Origin: Rhodospirillales bacterium
GTDB lineage: Bacteria; Pseudomonadota; Alphaproteobacteria; Rhodospirillales; Casp-alpha2
NCBI GenBank assembly: GCA_013203595.1
Contig: JABMNT010000032.1
Location: forward strand, 57,238-121,237
Length of the DNA stretch: 64,000 nt
Direction of reading: 5' to 3'
The notes beneath the pieces are model-generated. The model was not told where the DNA came from, searched no databases, and was given only the letters and a program-made list of their open reading frames with translations. The position numbers were made by a program, and so were the translations under genes. This document shows positions 45,188-54,788 of the stretch, piece after piece (position 1 is the stretch's first letter; each line of letters begins with the position of its first letter).

Positions 45188-45449
45188 GAACAACGCTTCT
45201 GAGTAAGGACACTGCTTTTAACGATTCATCAATGATGCGTCCGTCTGCCGGATCGGGATAGCTATTGCCGGCCAGTACAAACAACCAGTTCCCGTCCCGC
45301 CACTGGCGGAATTGGCAAATCACGAACGAAGGTGCTGGCGGATCGGTAGAAATATCGGCTGCACCGCGTCGACTGCCTGGGCGCGACGGGTCCGATTGCC
45401 AGGGACTGCCCCAGCCCCAGCCTATTGCCCCCGGCGCAAAGCCGGGCCA
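45180..45449 (-). pseudogene. Start-less open frame, likely gene remnant
   Basis: Ninety codons open on the minus strand end in a protein-like stretch (FRQWRDGNWLFVLAGN, then YPDPADGRIIDESLKAV) at TGA 45180-45182. There is no ATG, GTG or TTG in frame before the upstream TGA at 45450-45452. It looks like the 3' part of a gene whose front was lost next to natA. With the 46-residue ORF it fills most of the 627-base gap 44862-45488. Confidence 0.35.
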
Positions 45450-45488
45450 TCATAATACTGTGGACAGCAAGGACCGCGGGAAAATGAA

Positions 45489-46217
45489 ATGATTGAAGTT
45501 CAGTCTTTGAAAAAATCCTTCAACGATGTGGTCGCTTTGGCCGGCATCGATTTCACGGCGCGGGACGGCGAGGTGACCGGTCTGATCGGCCCCAACGGGG
45601 CCGGCAAGACAACCGCGCTGCGGATCATTTATACGGTCATGAAAGCCAATTCCGGCTCGGTGCTGGTTGACGGGTTTGATACCGCCCGCCAGCGCCTTGC
45701 CGTGCAGCGGCGCATTGGCGTGCTGCCCGATGGCCGCGGGCTGTATCCGCGCCTGACCGCGCGGGAGCATATCCGCTATTATGGCCGCCTGCATGGCCTG
45801 GCGGCGGCCGATCTGGAACAGCGCATCAATACGCTGTGTGATATCCTGACCATGCATGAATTTATCGATCGCCGGGCCAAGGGCTTTTCCAAGGGCCAGA
45901 CCCGCAAAGTCACCCTGGCCCGGGCCCTGGTCCACGAGCCGCACAATCTGCTGCTGGATGAGCCAACCAACGGGCTCGACATCGCCAGTTCGCGGGCGGT
46001 CCACGGCTTAATCCGCTCGATCCGCGATCAGGGCCGCTGCGTGCTGTTCTGCTCGCATATCATGAGCGAGGTTGCCGCCATATGTGACCGCATCGTGGTC
46101 ATTGCGCAGGGTCATATTGTCGCCAGCGGCACAGTTCCGGAACTGATGACACAGACCGGGCGGGAAAATCTGGAGGACGTTTTTTTGAGCCTGACCGGCA
46201 GCACGGAGTGGGCATAG
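45489..46217 (+). CDS. natA: ABC-2 type ATPase, NatA-like
   Basis: ATP-binding subunit (242 residues) of a NatAB-type exporter, known in Bacillus for sodium extrusion. Walker A is GPNGAGKTTALRI near 37-49, and Walker B with the Asp-loop is LLLDEPTNGLD near 155. The signature reads GFSKGQTRKV instead of SGGQ, a usual variant of NatA/ABC-2 ATPases; the Q-loop is VLPDGRGLYP. It is followed by natB after 12 bases. Confidence 0.88.
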   Translation: MIEVQSLKKSFNDVVALAGIDFTARDGEVTGLIGPNGAGKTTALRIIYTVMKANSGSVLVDGFDTARQRLAVQRRIGVLPDGRGLYPRLTAREHIRYYGRLHGLAAADLEQRINTLCDILTMHEFIDRRAKGFSKGQTRKVTLARALVHEPHNLLLDEPTNGLDIASSRAVHGLIRSIRDQGRCVLFCSHIMSEVAAICDRIVVIAQGHIVASGTVPELMTQTGRENLEDVFLSLTGSTEWA

Positions 46218-46229
46218 GGGCATAGGACC

Positions 46230-47405
46230 ATGTGGCAACGGGTACTCATTGTTTTCAAAAAAGAAGTGATGGACAACGCGCGCGACCGGCGGTCCCTGCT
46301 GATTGCCCTGATCTACCCGCTGCTCGGACCGCTGATCATGGGGCTGATGATCGTCGCCGTCGGCAAGGCGACGGTAAGCGGCGGTGGCCAGGCCATGTCG
46401 TTGGCGGTCAAGGGCATCGAAAACGGGCCAATGCTGGTCGACTGGTTGGCGCAAAAGGGCGTCGAGGTGGTGCCCGCACCCGCCGACGTGGAGGCTGCCG
46501 TCAAGGATGGCTCGGTCGAAGTGGTGCTGGTCATTCCCGCCGGTTTCACCACCGAAATGGCAGCCGAAACCACCACCAGACTGACCATTGTCGTCAATAC
46601 CTCGCGGCTGTCCGGATTTGTTTCCGTCAACCGGGTCGCCAGCCTGCTCGGCGTCTTCAATAACGAAATATGGGGGCAGCGGATCGCCAGCCGCGGGGTC
46701 GCCTTTCGCGCCCTGCAACCCATCGAAATCGACAACATCAACGTCACATCCGGGGCCCAGATCGCTGACATCCTGCTGTTTATGGTACCCCCCCTGTTTA
46801 TTTTCAATCTGTTCATGGGCGGCGTCTATCTGGCCATCGATACCACGTCCGGCGAGCGCGAGCGCGGCTCGCTGGAACCGTTGCTGATCAATCCCATTGA
46901 ACGCAGTGCCCTGGTGTTTGGCAAGTTTCTGGCCGCCCTGCTGTATACCGGCATCGCCGTGGTCGTGCAGCTGCTGGCGCTGAAATTCGCCTTTCATATG
47001 GCTGGCGGCGAAGGCTCCAATTTCACCTATACCCTGGGGATGCGCACAATCCTGGGCATCATCCTGGTCATGCTGCCGCTGATGATGGCGGCGGTTGCCG
47101 TCCAGTTCATCATCGCCACAATAACCCGCAGCTTCAAAGAGGCGCAAACCTACCTGGGCCTGCTGCCGCTGATCCCGGCGATCCCCGGCATGGTTCTGGT
47201 TTTCGCACCGGTGCAGGCGAACACCTGGATGATGACCATCCCGACGTTTTCGCAAACCCTGTTGCTGGGCCAGATCCTGCGGGGCGATACCCTGGTTGCC
47301 GCCCACGTTGCGATCTCCCTGCTCGCCACTCTGGCCTTTGCCTGCGCACTGATTGCCATCGCTGTGCGCCTTTACGAACGCGAAGAACTGATATTCGGCG
47401 GCTGA
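46230..47405 (+). CDS. natB: ABC-2 type permease, NatB-like
   Basis: The 391-residue membrane partner. One N-terminal span (LLIALIYPLLGPLIMGLMIVAV) is followed by a ~140-residue extracytoplasmic domain and then five to six spans starting near 180 (IADILLFMVPPLFIFNLFMGG). The NatB motif TTSGERERGSLEPLLINP lies near 208-225. The cargo may be sodium or a hydrophobic compound. A GACCGG/CCGGTC hairpin is formed by the stop codon region, ending the operon. Confidence 0.85.
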   Translation: MWQRVLIVFKKEVMDNARDRRSLLIALIYPLLGPLIMGLMIVAVGKATVSGGGQAMSLAVKGIENGPMLVDWLAQKGVEVVPAPADVEAAVKDGSVEVVLVIPAGFTTEMAAETTTRLTIVVNTSRLSGFVSVNRVASLLGVFNNEIWGQRIASRGVAFRALQPIEIDNINVTSGAQIADILLFMVPPLFIFNLFMGGVYLAIDTTSGERERGSLEPLLINPIERSALVFGKFLAALLYTGIAVVVQLLALKFAFHMAGGEGSNFTYTLGMRTILGIILVMLPLMMAAVAVQFIIATITRSFKEAQTYLGLLPLIPAIPGMVLVFAPVQANTWMMTIPTFSQTLLLGQILRGDTLVAAHVAISLLATLAFACALIAIAVRLYEREELIFGG

Positions 47406-47430
47406 CCGGTTGTTCCGGTCATTCATTTAT
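47403..47430 (+). terminator. Hairpin overlapping the natB stop codon
   Basis: TGACCGG (47403-47409) pairs with CCGGTCA (47415-47421) around TTGTT, followed by TTCATTTATG. The stem is perfect but the T-run is interrupted, so it is a modest terminator. Confidence 0.55.
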
Positions 47431-47515
47431 GTGTGAAACAGAAAATGCCAATATCCAAGGGCGGCGCGCGGTGCTAGGCTGGGCCACAGGCTGTTTAACA
47501 CAAAGGAATTCAGCA

Positions 47516-47968
47516 ATGTCTCCCTATCGATTGTCGCCCCTGCTCGTGGTCCTCGCCCTTGCCCTCGGGACCATCACAGCGCCGCTCCAGGCCGAAGGCA
47601 TAAACCACAAGGTCGCCATTCATGTTGATGAAAATGACCCGGCGCGCATGAACATGGCCCTGAACAATGCGGAAAACATCAACGCTTATTACGAACAACA
47701 GGATGATACGGTTGAGATCGAAGTTGTCACCTATGGTCCGGGACTGCACATGCTGCGTGCCGACACATCGCCCGTCAAAGCGCGTATCGCCGCCATGAGC
47801 CTTGAGCTGCCCAGCATATCCTTTGCCGCCTGCGGCAACACCAAGGCAAAAATGTCAGAACAGGCCGGCAAGGAAATCGACCTCGTCTCGGAAGCCAAAA
47901 CGGTTCCGTCCGGGGTTGTCCGCCTGATCGAGTTGCAGGAAGACGGCTGGGCCTACGTGCGCCCCTGA
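47516..47968 (+). CDS. Exported DsrE/F-like protein
   Basis: A 150-residue protein with a signal peptide (LSPLLVVLALALGTITAP ... LQAEG) and a DsrE-type alpha/beta domain. KVAIHVDENDPARMNMALNNAENI is the first strand-helix, VEIEVVTYGPGLHMLRAD the second, and FAACGNTKAKM carries the conserved cysteine near residue 112. DsrE-like proteins handle persulfides; periplasmic forms often accompany sulfur-oxidation or rhodanese functions. ATG 47516 has AAGGA eight bases upstream. It stands alone, 110 bases after natB. Confidence 0.85.
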   Translation: MSPYRLSPLLVVLALALGTITAPLQAEGINHKVAIHVDENDPARMNMALNNAENINAYYEQQDDTVEIEVVTYGPGLHMLRADTSPVKARIAAMSLELPSISFAACGNTKAKMSEQAGKEIDLVSEAKTVPSGVVRLIELQEDGWAYVRP

Positions 47969-48056
47969 TCCCGCCAGCGATTCTTCGTGCCTGCGCACCA
48001 AAAACCGCCCGGCGCCGGACGGTGGATGGAGACATTTATCCGCAGATTGGGCCGGC

Positions 48057-49337
48057 TCAGAAGCCGCGCAGCATCTGGTGACGGCTGAGTTTTCGCTGAT
48101 CTCCTGCGGCCCCGGCAGTCGGCACAACCGCGCTGCCGTTTACCAGATCAAATCCGGAATCGATATGGCCCTCGAGCCCGACCGTCTGATTGACATTCCA
48201 TAGGGCCGTCTTCAGCCCCCGGTCATGGGCGGCACGAACGATACCGGTATATTTCTGTTCATCATCAAGGCGCTCCTCATGATCGAAACAGACATATTCG
48301 GCACCGCAATCGACAATCCGGTCGAGATCAGCGGCCGCCGCCGTTGTCCGAATGGCGGCGGCATGGCCCTGTGATTTCGCCCAGGCAACCAGCGGCTTCA
48401 GATGCGCGGCCGTCGCCTTGCCGGGAACCCCCAAAATCTCGAAAACCAGATGCTGGGAGCGCCAGGCGGGGGTAATATCCGCTAGGATTCCGGCAATACT
48501 TTGCGCATGCCGGCCGGCCAGCGTGGCAAACCGCAGGGGCAGAAACAGATTAACCCGGTAATTGAAATGGGCCATCACGGCCATATCGCGGACCGCCAGC
48601 TTTGTCGATTTTCCATCAATAAGAATGCTCAACGGGTCGGCTGCCGACTCTGGATATACGGCATTGCCGTATATGAACCCCCGGGACGTTTTAAGGCGGG
48701 TAAAACAGGCATAGGCGGTTACCGCTTCTTGCTCCGGTGCCCAGGTCGGGTAAAAGGCAACGTTGACGTTTTTGACCCGGTCCTTCGGGGTTTTATCAAC
48801 CGCAGCCCCACCGGCACGAAATGCCGCTTCCGACTTTTCCAGGTTCAGTGAGCCGTCGGCGTTTGTCACATCGTCGGCATCGGCTGCAATCAGCAAGTCC
48901 GGAACTTCAACGGTCTGAAAACGGTCACCCAGAATGGCGGTTCCCACTTCATTGGTGATAACAGCGGCCCGGTGATAACCTTCCGACTCGCCCAGACCAT
49001 CGAATTTCATAACAAAATTATCGCCGACAAAGGAGGCCTGACCCTTGCCCTTTTTGCAGTATTTGGCAAATACCTCCTGGCAGGTGCCGCGCAAATTCTC
49101 GGCTATCCGCCCGACTCGCGATCCCAGAATGGTATAGACCGGCGCCAGAGCCATCATATAGACCATATCTCCGGCGACGCCCCAGCCCTTGTCCAGGACC
49201 TTATCCGCCTCGATATCAACCCGTGCCGAGGCGGCAATTGCCATCACCGCGGCTTCCGTTTCGGCGTCAATATCCTCGACCGATGGGCCCTGGTCTTTCT
49301 TTTCAAACAGATTATTCAACAGGGATTTGAGTGCCAT
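48057..49337 (-). CDS. Protein with degenerate GGDEF-like and EAL-like halves
   Basis: A 426-residue protein that I do not recognise outright. Residues ~45-130 resemble a GGDEF fold without catalytic residues: MALAPVYTILGSRVGRIAENL, then GQASFVGDNFVMKF where VGDNF sits at the GGDEF position. The last ~130 residues resemble a decayed EAL barrel: QHLVFEILGVPGKATAAHL, KSQGHAAAIRTTAAAADLDR, CGAEYVCFDHEERL and NGSAVVPTA. The middle part is unassigned. If this reading is right it is a c-di-GMP receptor or scaffold without catalysis. Start ATG 49337 lacks a strong ribosome site. Confidence 0.55.
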   Translation of the reverse strand: MALKSLLNNLFEKKDQGPSVEDIDAETEAAVMAIAASARVDIEADKVLDKGWGVAGDMVYMMALAPVYTILGSRVGRIAENLRGTCQEVFAKYCKKGKGQASFVGDNFVMKFDGLGESEGYHRAAVITNEVGTAILGDRFQTVEVPDLLIAADADDVTNADGSLNLEKSEAAFRAGGAAVDKTPKDRVKNVNVAFYPTWAPEQEAVTAYACFTRLKTSRGFIYGNAVYPESAADPLSILIDGKSTKLAVRDMAVMAHFNYRVNLFLPLRFATLAGRHAQSIAGILADITPAWRSQHLVFEILGVPGKATAAHLKPLVAWAKSQGHAAAIRTTAAAADLDRIVDCGAEYVCFDHEERLDDEQKYTGIVRAAHDRGLKTALWNVNQTVGLEGHIDSGFDLVNGSAVVPTAGAAGDQRKLSRHQMLRGF

Positions 49338-49470
49338 GGATCTACTTTTCAAATTGCCGATACAACAGACAAGGCAAGCCAGCGCGCAGATCGCCCCTCA
49401 CCTTACTGCAGTATACAGAGAAACCTGACATCTTCCTGACAAAACCATCGTGGAAATGAAGATCAGGTCT

Positions 49471-50109
49471 TTAGCTTACCAGTTCAAACTGGTTCGAGTC
49501 CGGATTGTAGCAACTGAGCGTGCCTTTACTCATATCGACATACCAGCCGTGCAGGCTCAACGTGCGATCCTGAACTTTCCGGCGGATACAGGAAAACGAC
49601 ATCAGGTTCTCAAGAGAAACCAGAATCGCGCCTTTTTCACAGGCGCGAACCTGCTCCGCTTCCGGCGCATCAGGCATGGTGGCTGTAACCCGGCGATGGG
49701 CTGGCTCGGCAATGGACATCCAGGGCGGGATAAAGAAATGCCCCTCGACGCCGGTTTTACGCGGCCCGAACAGGGAATGAATGCCGCCGCAAAAGGCGTG
49801 TCCCAAAACAATAATATGTTCGACTTTAAGGTGTTGCACCGCAAATTCCAGTGCCGCACTGGTGCCGTGATAGCCACCGGCTTCGTCATGCGGTGGAACC
49901 AGATTAGCAACATTGCGAATGACAAAAATTTCACCGGCATCGGTATTCATCATAATGCCCGGATCAACCCGCGAATCGGAACAGGCGACGACAGCGATTT
50001 TTGGGTCCTGGCCGTTTTCAATCAGATTGTCCCAAATATCCGATTTTTTCAAAAACTCGCTGGTCCGAAACTCCATGAAGCCCGCTTTCAGATTATCTAT
50101 GGCGTCCAT
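49471..50109 (-). CDS. Beta-carbonic anhydrase
   Basis: Hydrates CO2 to bicarbonate. A 212-residue beta-class enzyme with zinc ligands and catalytic Asp-Arg in VACSDSRVDPGIM near 40 and the second His-Cys pair in VLGHAFCGGIHSL near 98-106. Residues FVIRNVANLVPP lie between, as usual. ATG 50109 (MDAIDNLKAGF) has AAGGA seven bases upstream and is preferred over the longer reading to 50151. It may support carboxylation or pH control; no neighbour shows which. Confidence 0.93.
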   Translation of the reverse strand: MDAIDNLKAGFMEFRTSEFLKKSDIWDNLIENGQDPKIAVVACSDSRVDPGIMMNTDAGEIFVIRNVANLVPPHDEAGGYHGTSAALEFAVQHLKVEHIIVLGHAFCGGIHSLFGPRKTGVEGHFFIPPWMSIAEPAHRRVTATMPDAPEAEQVRACEKGAILVSLENLMSFSCIRRKVQDRTLSLHGWYVDMSKGTLSCYNPDSNQFELVS

Positions 50110-50329
50110 TGTCAATCCTTCCCACATGAATTCAGCCCAAGCGTCCGGCAAATATAAATCACTCTGCCCGGCTTACAACCACTTCGCATGTTCCCAAACT
50201 CACAAAAACAGATCCGCATGATGTGCCCGAACGGGCGCCGGGACAAAACAGCAGGAATCAGGTGATTGCCGCAACAATATCGACTATACTCGATGGACTT
50301 TCACAACCGCTGACACGGGAGCTGATGCC

Positions 50330-50668
50330 ATGGGACAGTCTGCCTTTCGAACCTGCCTGATGGTCCTTTTGATCACAACCGCTGGTTTTTTGCTGTCTCG
50401 GCAAAGCCTTGCCGCTCCGTCCTGCACCTGCCGTTATGCCGGGCAATCGTTTCAGATCAATAGCTGTGTGTGCATCACCACCAGCGCTGTCAGCCCGCAA
50501 ATGGCCTGCTGTGGCATGGTCGTCAACAACCCATCATGGACCTTTACCAAATCCCCCTGCCCGACCGCAGAGCAACAGCTCAAATCCGCGCAACCCGTCG
50601 AAATTGCACAAACCCCCGCTCCCCTCGGTGCCGACGCCTACCTACTGATTGATCGGAAAGACAAGTGA
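50330..50668 (+). CDS. Small exported Cys-rich protein
   Basis: 112 residues with a signal peptide (CLMVLLITTAGFLLS ... SLAAPS). The mature part begins with seven cysteines in a short stretch (SCTCRYAG, NSCVCITTS, ACCGMVV and a later CPTAEQQ), then a Pro/Ala-rich tail. The pattern suggests disulfides or metal binding in the periplasm. GGGAG stands nine bases before ATG 50330. The stop overlaps the start of the cupin gene, so the two are coupled. No family is recognised. Confidence 0.7.
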   Translation: MGQSAFRTCLMVLLITTAGFLLSRQSLAAPSCTCRYAGQSFQINSCVCITTSAVSPQMACCGMVVNNPSWTFTKSPCPTAEQQLKSAQPVEIAQTPAPLGADAYLLIDRKDK

Positions 50669-50937
50669 ACATGAACCGGAACGAATTCGAGCAATACCTG
50701 GCCAGCAACGCCTACGCCCCGGCCCAGGCCGTCACCTACCCACCGCACATGAGCAACGACATGCACACGCATGAGTTCACGGCCTGTTTGCTGATTGTTG
50801 AAGGAACGCTCACCCTGACGACCGAATCAGGTGCCATAACCTACCAGACCGGGGAAAGCTGTGAAGTTGCCGCAGGCACCCTCCATTCTGAACAGACCGG
50901 CGCCGATGGTGTGACCTTTCTGGCTAGCAGAAAATAG
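50665..50937 (+). CDS. Small cupin-domain protein
   Basis: A single cupin of 90 residues: HMSNDMHTHEFTACLLIVEG supplies the first metal motif (HTHE) and TGESCEVAAGTLHSEQTG the second with its His. The barrel is complete but minimal. Such proteins bind a metal and act as isomerases, sensors or oxygenases. It starts with GTG 50665 overlapping the previous stop, or ATG 50671. It is the partner of the Cys-rich exported protein by position only. Confidence 0.8.
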   Translation: MNMNRNEFEQYLASNAYAPAQAVTYPPHMSNDMHTHEFTACLLIVEGTLTLTTESGAITYQTGESCEVAAGTLHSEQTGADGVTFLASRK

Positions 50938-51073
50938 CCGTTATGATCCCTCCTCACCCTTACCGTTCCCGGCACGGATGGAAGGAGTATGATGGGCGCG
51001 ACCGGAAACAGGAGGCGACATCAGACAACAGGCCTGGAGATTACCTGTATGGGTGGTTGCGCGCCACCCTGAG

Positions 51074-51094
51074 CCTTCCCCTGGTCGGGGAAGG
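51074..51094. repeat. Perfect 8-bp hairpin between convergent genes
   Basis: CCTTCCCC (51074-51081), TGGTC, GGGGAAGG (51087-51094). It is in the 184-base gap between the cupin and peroxiredoxin genes, which holds no gene, and could terminate either transcript, although no T-run follows. Confidence 0.5.
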
Positions 51095-51121
51095 CCGCGG
51101 AAGGAGTGGAGCCGGTTCCGC

Positions 51122-51781
51122 TCAGGTGGGCTGCTTGACGATCCGCAGATAGGGTTTCAGGGTTTTCCAGCCAGCCGGATATTTTTCCTTGGCCATTTCG
51201 TCGGTGACAGCCGGCACAATGATGACATCGTCGCCATTTTTCCAGTTAACCGGCGTCGCCACTTTATGTGCGGCCGTCAGTTGCATGGAGTCCAGCACGC
51301 GCATGATCTCGTCAAAATTACGCCCAGTGGTCATCGGATAGCTCATCATCAGTTTGATGTTTTTGTCAGGGCCGACAATAAACACCGTGCGCACCGTCGC
51401 GTTGGTCATCGCCGTGCGGTTTTCCATGGCCTCGTTTTCATTAGCCGGGAACATGTTGTAGAGCTTGGAGACCTTCAGATCGATATCGGCAATCATCGGG
51501 AAATTGACTTTGCTGCCCTGTGTTTCCTCGATGTCAGCCGCCCAGCCCGCATGGTTGTCAATCGGATCAATACTGAGCCCGATAACCTTGCAGTTGCGCT
51601 TCTCGAACTCGGGCTTGAGCTTGGCCACATAACCGAGCTCGGTCGTGCAGACCGGGGTGAAGTCTTTGGGGTGCGAAAACAAAATACCCCAGCCATCGCC
51701 CAGCCAGTCGTGAAAACGGATGGGGCCTTCGGTTGTTTCAGCCGTGAAATCCGGCGCCTGATCGTTGATTCTGAGTGACAT
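51122..51781 (-). CDS. 1-Cys peroxiredoxin (Prx6 type)
   Basis: Reduces hydrogen peroxide and organic hydroperoxides. 219 residues, typical for Prx6. The peroxidatic Cys is in HPKDFTPVCTTELG near residue 45, with the conserved Arg in the ENRTAMTNATVRTVFIV stretch near 121-137. There is no resolving Cys in the C-terminal GWKTLKPYLRI region, as expected for the 1-Cys type. It probably uses glutathione or another thiol for turnover. Its upstream 123 bases separate it from the urocanase gene. Confidence 0.93.
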   Translation of the reverse strand: MSLRINDQAPDFTAETTEGPIRFHDWLGDGWGILFSHPKDFTPVCTTELGYVAKLKPEFEKRNCKVIGLSIDPIDNHAGWAADIEETQGSKVNFPMIADIDLKVSKLYNMFPANENEAMENRTAMTNATVRTVFIVGPDKNIKLMMSYPMTTGRNFDEIMRVLDSMQLTAAHKVATPVNWKNGDDVIIVPAVTDEMAKEKYPAGWKTLKPYLRIVKQPT

Positions 51782-51904
51782 TTTTCTATCATCCCTGTGT
51801 AGTTGAAAGTGACTTACTTCAGTGCTCTATGTAATCCGTTTTAGGCACATTGCAAATGGATTTCGGGGATAAACTGCGTCGGAACCGGGCTGAACCCTGT
51901 CTGC

Positions 51905-53572
51905 CTACGGCATTAAAGAGGGTAAATTCAATCCATGTTCACGGGCACAATCAATGGCCACATCGTAACCGGCATCGGCGTGGCGCATGACACCGGTGGC
52001 CGGATCATTCCACAGGGTTCTGGCGATGATTTCATCGGCTTCGGCGGAACCATCGGCCATAATCGCAATGCCGGCATGCTGGGAAAAGCCCATGCCGACA
52101 CCGCCGCCATGGTGAAAACTGACCCAGGTCGCGCCATTCGCCACATTCAGAAGGGCATTCAGGATCGGCCAGTCGGAGATCGCATCGGAGCCATCCTTCA
52201 TACCTTCGGTTTCCCGGTAGGGGCTGGCCACGGAACCGCTGTCCATATGATCACGGCCAATGACCACGGGGGCATCAAGCTCGCCGTTGCGGACCATTTC
52301 ATTAAACGCCAGGCCGATCCGGTGTCGGTCACCCAGACCGATCCAGCAGATGCGCGACGGCAAGCCCTGAAAGCGGATGTGCTGGCGCGCCTTATCGAGC
52401 CAGGTATGCAGGAAGGTATCGTCCGGCATCAGTTCGCGGACCTTGGCGTCGGTCTTGTAGATATCTTCGGGATTACCGGACAGGGCGACCCAGCGAAACG
52501 GCCCCTTGCCCCGGCAGAACAGCGGTCGCACATAGGCTTCAACGAAACCCGGAAACTCAAAGGCCCTCTGTTGACCGGCTTCGAGCGCCATGGCCCGCAG
52601 ATTGTTGCCGTATTCAAGCACGATCGCGCCCCGCTCCCTGAAGCCCAGCATCAACTCGACATGCCGGGCCATGGATTGTTTGGCGGCCTTGGCGACACCG
52701 GCCGGATCGCGCTGCTGGGCATCTTCCCATTGCGGGACCGTCCAGCCTTCCGGCAGATAACCAAATACCGGATCATGGGCAGAGGTCTGGTCGGTCAGCA
52801 CATCCGGCACAATGCCACGTTTGTGCATATCGGAAAGCACATCGATGACATTGCCGAGCAATCCCACACTCAGGGTTTTGCCGGCCCGGGTGGCCGCGTC
52901 AATTTTGGCAAGGGCTTCATCCAGGGTTTCGGCCGTGGTTTCCACATAGCCCGAGCGCATGCGAAACTCGATCTTGTGGCGCTGACATTCGACAACAAGG
53001 GCATTGAAGCCAGCCATGGTCGCGGCCAGCGGCTGCGCGCCGCCCATCCCGCCCATGCCGCTGCTCACCACCAGCTTGCCGGCCACGTTACCGGCAAAAT
53101 GCCGACGACCAATTTCAGAAAAAGTCTCGTAGGTGCCCTGCACGATGCCCTGGGATCCGATATAGATCCACGAGCCGGCTGTCATCTGGCCGTACATGGT
53201 CAGCCCCAGCTTGTCGAGTTCGTTGAACTTTTCCCAGGTCGCCCAATGGGGCACAATATTGGAATTGGCGATCAGCACCCGGGGCGCCATGCGGTGGGTT
53301 TTAAAGACACCCACAGCCTTGCCGCTTTGCACCAACAGGGTCTCGTCGGTCTCCAGTTTTTTCAGGGCTTCGACAATGCCGTCAAAACACTCCCAGTTGC
53401 GGGCCGCCCGGCCAATGCCGCCATAGACCACCAGATCCTCCGGCCGTTCAGCGACATCCGGGTCCAGATTGTTCATCAGCAGGCGCAACGGCGCTTCAGT
53501 CTGCCAGCTTTTGGTATTCAGTGTGGTCCCGGTGGGGGCGCGTACAACGCGACGGTTGGACGGATCAGACAT
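51905..53572 (-). CDS. hutU: Urocanate hydratase family protein (first copy)
   Basis: A 555-residue NAD-dependent urocanase. The catalytic Cys region is [19 protein letters not shown] near 378-396, NAD binding is by [19 protein letters not shown] near 165, and [20 protein letters not shown] near 428. It differs from the second copy at the right edge in many otherwise fixed positions ([20 protein letters not shown] versus [20 protein letters not shown]), so it may prefer a related substrate such as a substituted or thio-urocanate. It is the last gene of an IclR-regulated unit with a CoA-transferase and a quinone-reductase-like enzyme, with no hutH, hutI or hutG in the window. Confidence 0.9.
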   Translation of the reverse strand: MSDPSNRRVVRAPTGTTLNTKSWQTEAPLRLLMNNLDPDVAERPEDLVVYGGIGRAARNWECFDGIVEALKKLETDETLLVQSGKAVGVFKTHRMAPRVLIANSNIVPHWATWEKFNELDKLGLTMYGQMTAGSWIYIGSQGIVQGTYETFSEIGRRHFAGNVAGKLVVSSGMGGMGGAQPLAATMAGFNALVVECQRHKIEFRMRSGYVETTAETLDEALAKIDAATRAGKTLSVGLLGNVIDVLSDMHKRGIVPDVLTDQTSAHDPVFGYLPEGWTVPQWEDAQQRDPAGVAKAAKQSMARHVELMLGFRERGAIVLEYGNNLRAMALEAGQQRAFEFPGFVEAYVRPLFCRGKGPFRWVALSGNPEDIYKTDAKVRELMPDDTFLHTWLDKARQHIRFQGLPSRICWIGLGDRHRIGLAFNEMVRNGELDAPVVIGRDHMDSGSVASPYRETEGMKDGSDAISDWPILNALLNVANGATWVSFHHGGGVGMGFSQHAGIAIMADGSAEADEIIARTLWNDPATGVMRHADAGYDVAIDCAREHGLNLPSLMP

Positions 53573-53582
53573 GGATGCCTCC

Positions 53583-54788
53583 TCATATGGCCTTGTTTTT
53601 CTTCAGTTCCGCAATCGCCTCGGCACTCAGCTCCATAACCTCGGCCAGTACCTGCTCCGTATGCTGACCGAGTCTCGGCGTGAACGGGATCTCGGCGCTG
53701 AGCGCATCAGCGCTCTGTTGCGAAAATTTGACCGGCTGCGGAACCAGCGGAACGGTGCCGAATTTTTCATGATGGCCGTCAACGATCACGCCCCGCGCCC
53801 TGACGTGTTCCGATGTGGTTAGTTGTTTCAGATCCCAAACCGGGGCGGCGGGAATCCGCGCGTTCAGCAGCAATTCAATGGCTTCATCCTGGCTTAAGGC
53901 AGACGTCCATCGGCTGATCAGGGCGCGCAGGCTGTCTTCGTTGATATTGCGTGCCGCGTTGGTTTTGTAATCCGGATCATCGGCCAGTTCCGGCAGGCCC
54001 ATGATCTCGCCGAGGGCGCGGAACGCCGCATCGGAGAAACAGACCATGACGATATCGCCTGAGCGGGTAGGGAAACTGTCAACCGGATAGGTGACCGGAT
54101 GGCGGTTGCCAACCGGTTTCGGGGTATCGTTCATGTAAAGCTGGCGCGAAAGGCCGGTCAGCTGCATGGCCATCATCGAATCCAGCATGGCAATGTCGAC
54201 GTGCCGGCCAAGGCCGCTGCGTTCGCGGTCAAACAGCGCGGCGCAAATTCCGAAGGCCGAAAACATGCCGGTACAGACATCGGCAACGGATTCACCAACA
54301 GCGCTGGCCGGGCCTCCCTTTGGTCCGGTCAGGCTCATCAGCCCGCTCATGGCCTGGATCACCAGATCAAAGGCCGGCCAGTCCTTCAGCGGGCTGTCCT
54401 GACCAAAGCCCGAAATGCTGGCATAGATAAGGCTCGGATTGAGCAACCGCATGGCCGGCTCGTCCAGCCCCAGACGGGCCATCACGCCGGGCCGGAAGTT
54501 TTCAACCAGGACGTCGCATTTCGGCACCAGGGCCTTGATCAGCGCCCGTCCCTCATCGGTTTTCATGTTCACAGTAACGCTTTTCTTGTTGCGGTTGAGC
54601 AACATGAAATAGGTGCTTTCCGATTCGCGAAATGGCCCGAACATACGGCCCTCATCACCGACGCCCGGCATTTCGATCTTGATCACTTCCGCACCCAGAT
54701 CCGCCAGCATCGATGTGCAAAAAGGCCCGGACATGACACGCGACAGATCGAGTACGCGGATCCCCTTGAGGAGTTGTGGATTGTTCAT
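53583..54788 (-). CDS. Class III CoA-transferase (CaiB/BaiF family)
   Basis: Moves CoA between carboxylic acids. 401 residues with the N-terminal family start [32 protein letters not shown] (DLGAEVIK near 29-37) and the catalytic Asp region [18 protein letters not shown] near 165. [15 protein letters not shown] lies near 195. Between two overlapping genes (4 bases with the upstream reductase gene, 10 bases to hutU) it shows that the pathway uses a CoA-thioester of an acid, which classical histidine degradation does not. Confidence 0.9.
   Translation of the reverse strand: MNNPQLLKGIRVLDLSRVMSGPFCTSMLADLGAEVIKIEMPGVGDEGRMFGPFRESESTYFMLLNRNKKSVTVNMKTDEGRALIKALVPKCDVLVENFRPGVMARLGLDEPAMRLLNPSLIYASISGFGQDSPLKDWPAFDLVIQAMSGLMSLTGPKGGPASAVGESVADVCTGMFSAFGICAALFDRERSGLGRHVDIAMLDSMMAMQLTGLSRQLYMNDTPKPVGNRHPVTYPVDSFPTRSGDIVMVCFSDAAFRALGEIMGLPELADDPDYKTNAARNINEDSLRALISRWTSALSQDEAIELLLNARIPAAPVWDLKQLTTSEHVRARGVIVDGHHEKFGTVPLVPQPVKFSQQSADALSAEIPFTPRLGQHTEQVLAEVMELSAEAIAELKKNKAI

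Noticed and set aside
46008..47426. 472-codon open frame antisense to natB
   Set aside because: Rich in Gln, Asp and His, typical of the reverse strand of a membrane protein gene; natB itself is well supported.
50943..51152. 69-codon frame between the cupin and peroxiredoxin genes
   Set aside because: Sequence such as LSLPLVGEGRGRSGAG is the translation of a GC-rich hairpin repeat, with no domain.
51935..53638. 567-codon open frame antisense to the first urocanase gene
   Set aside because: The minus-strand product has all urocanase motifs; the antisense protein is rich in Gly/His/Arg with no family features. It is a shadow caused by high GC.
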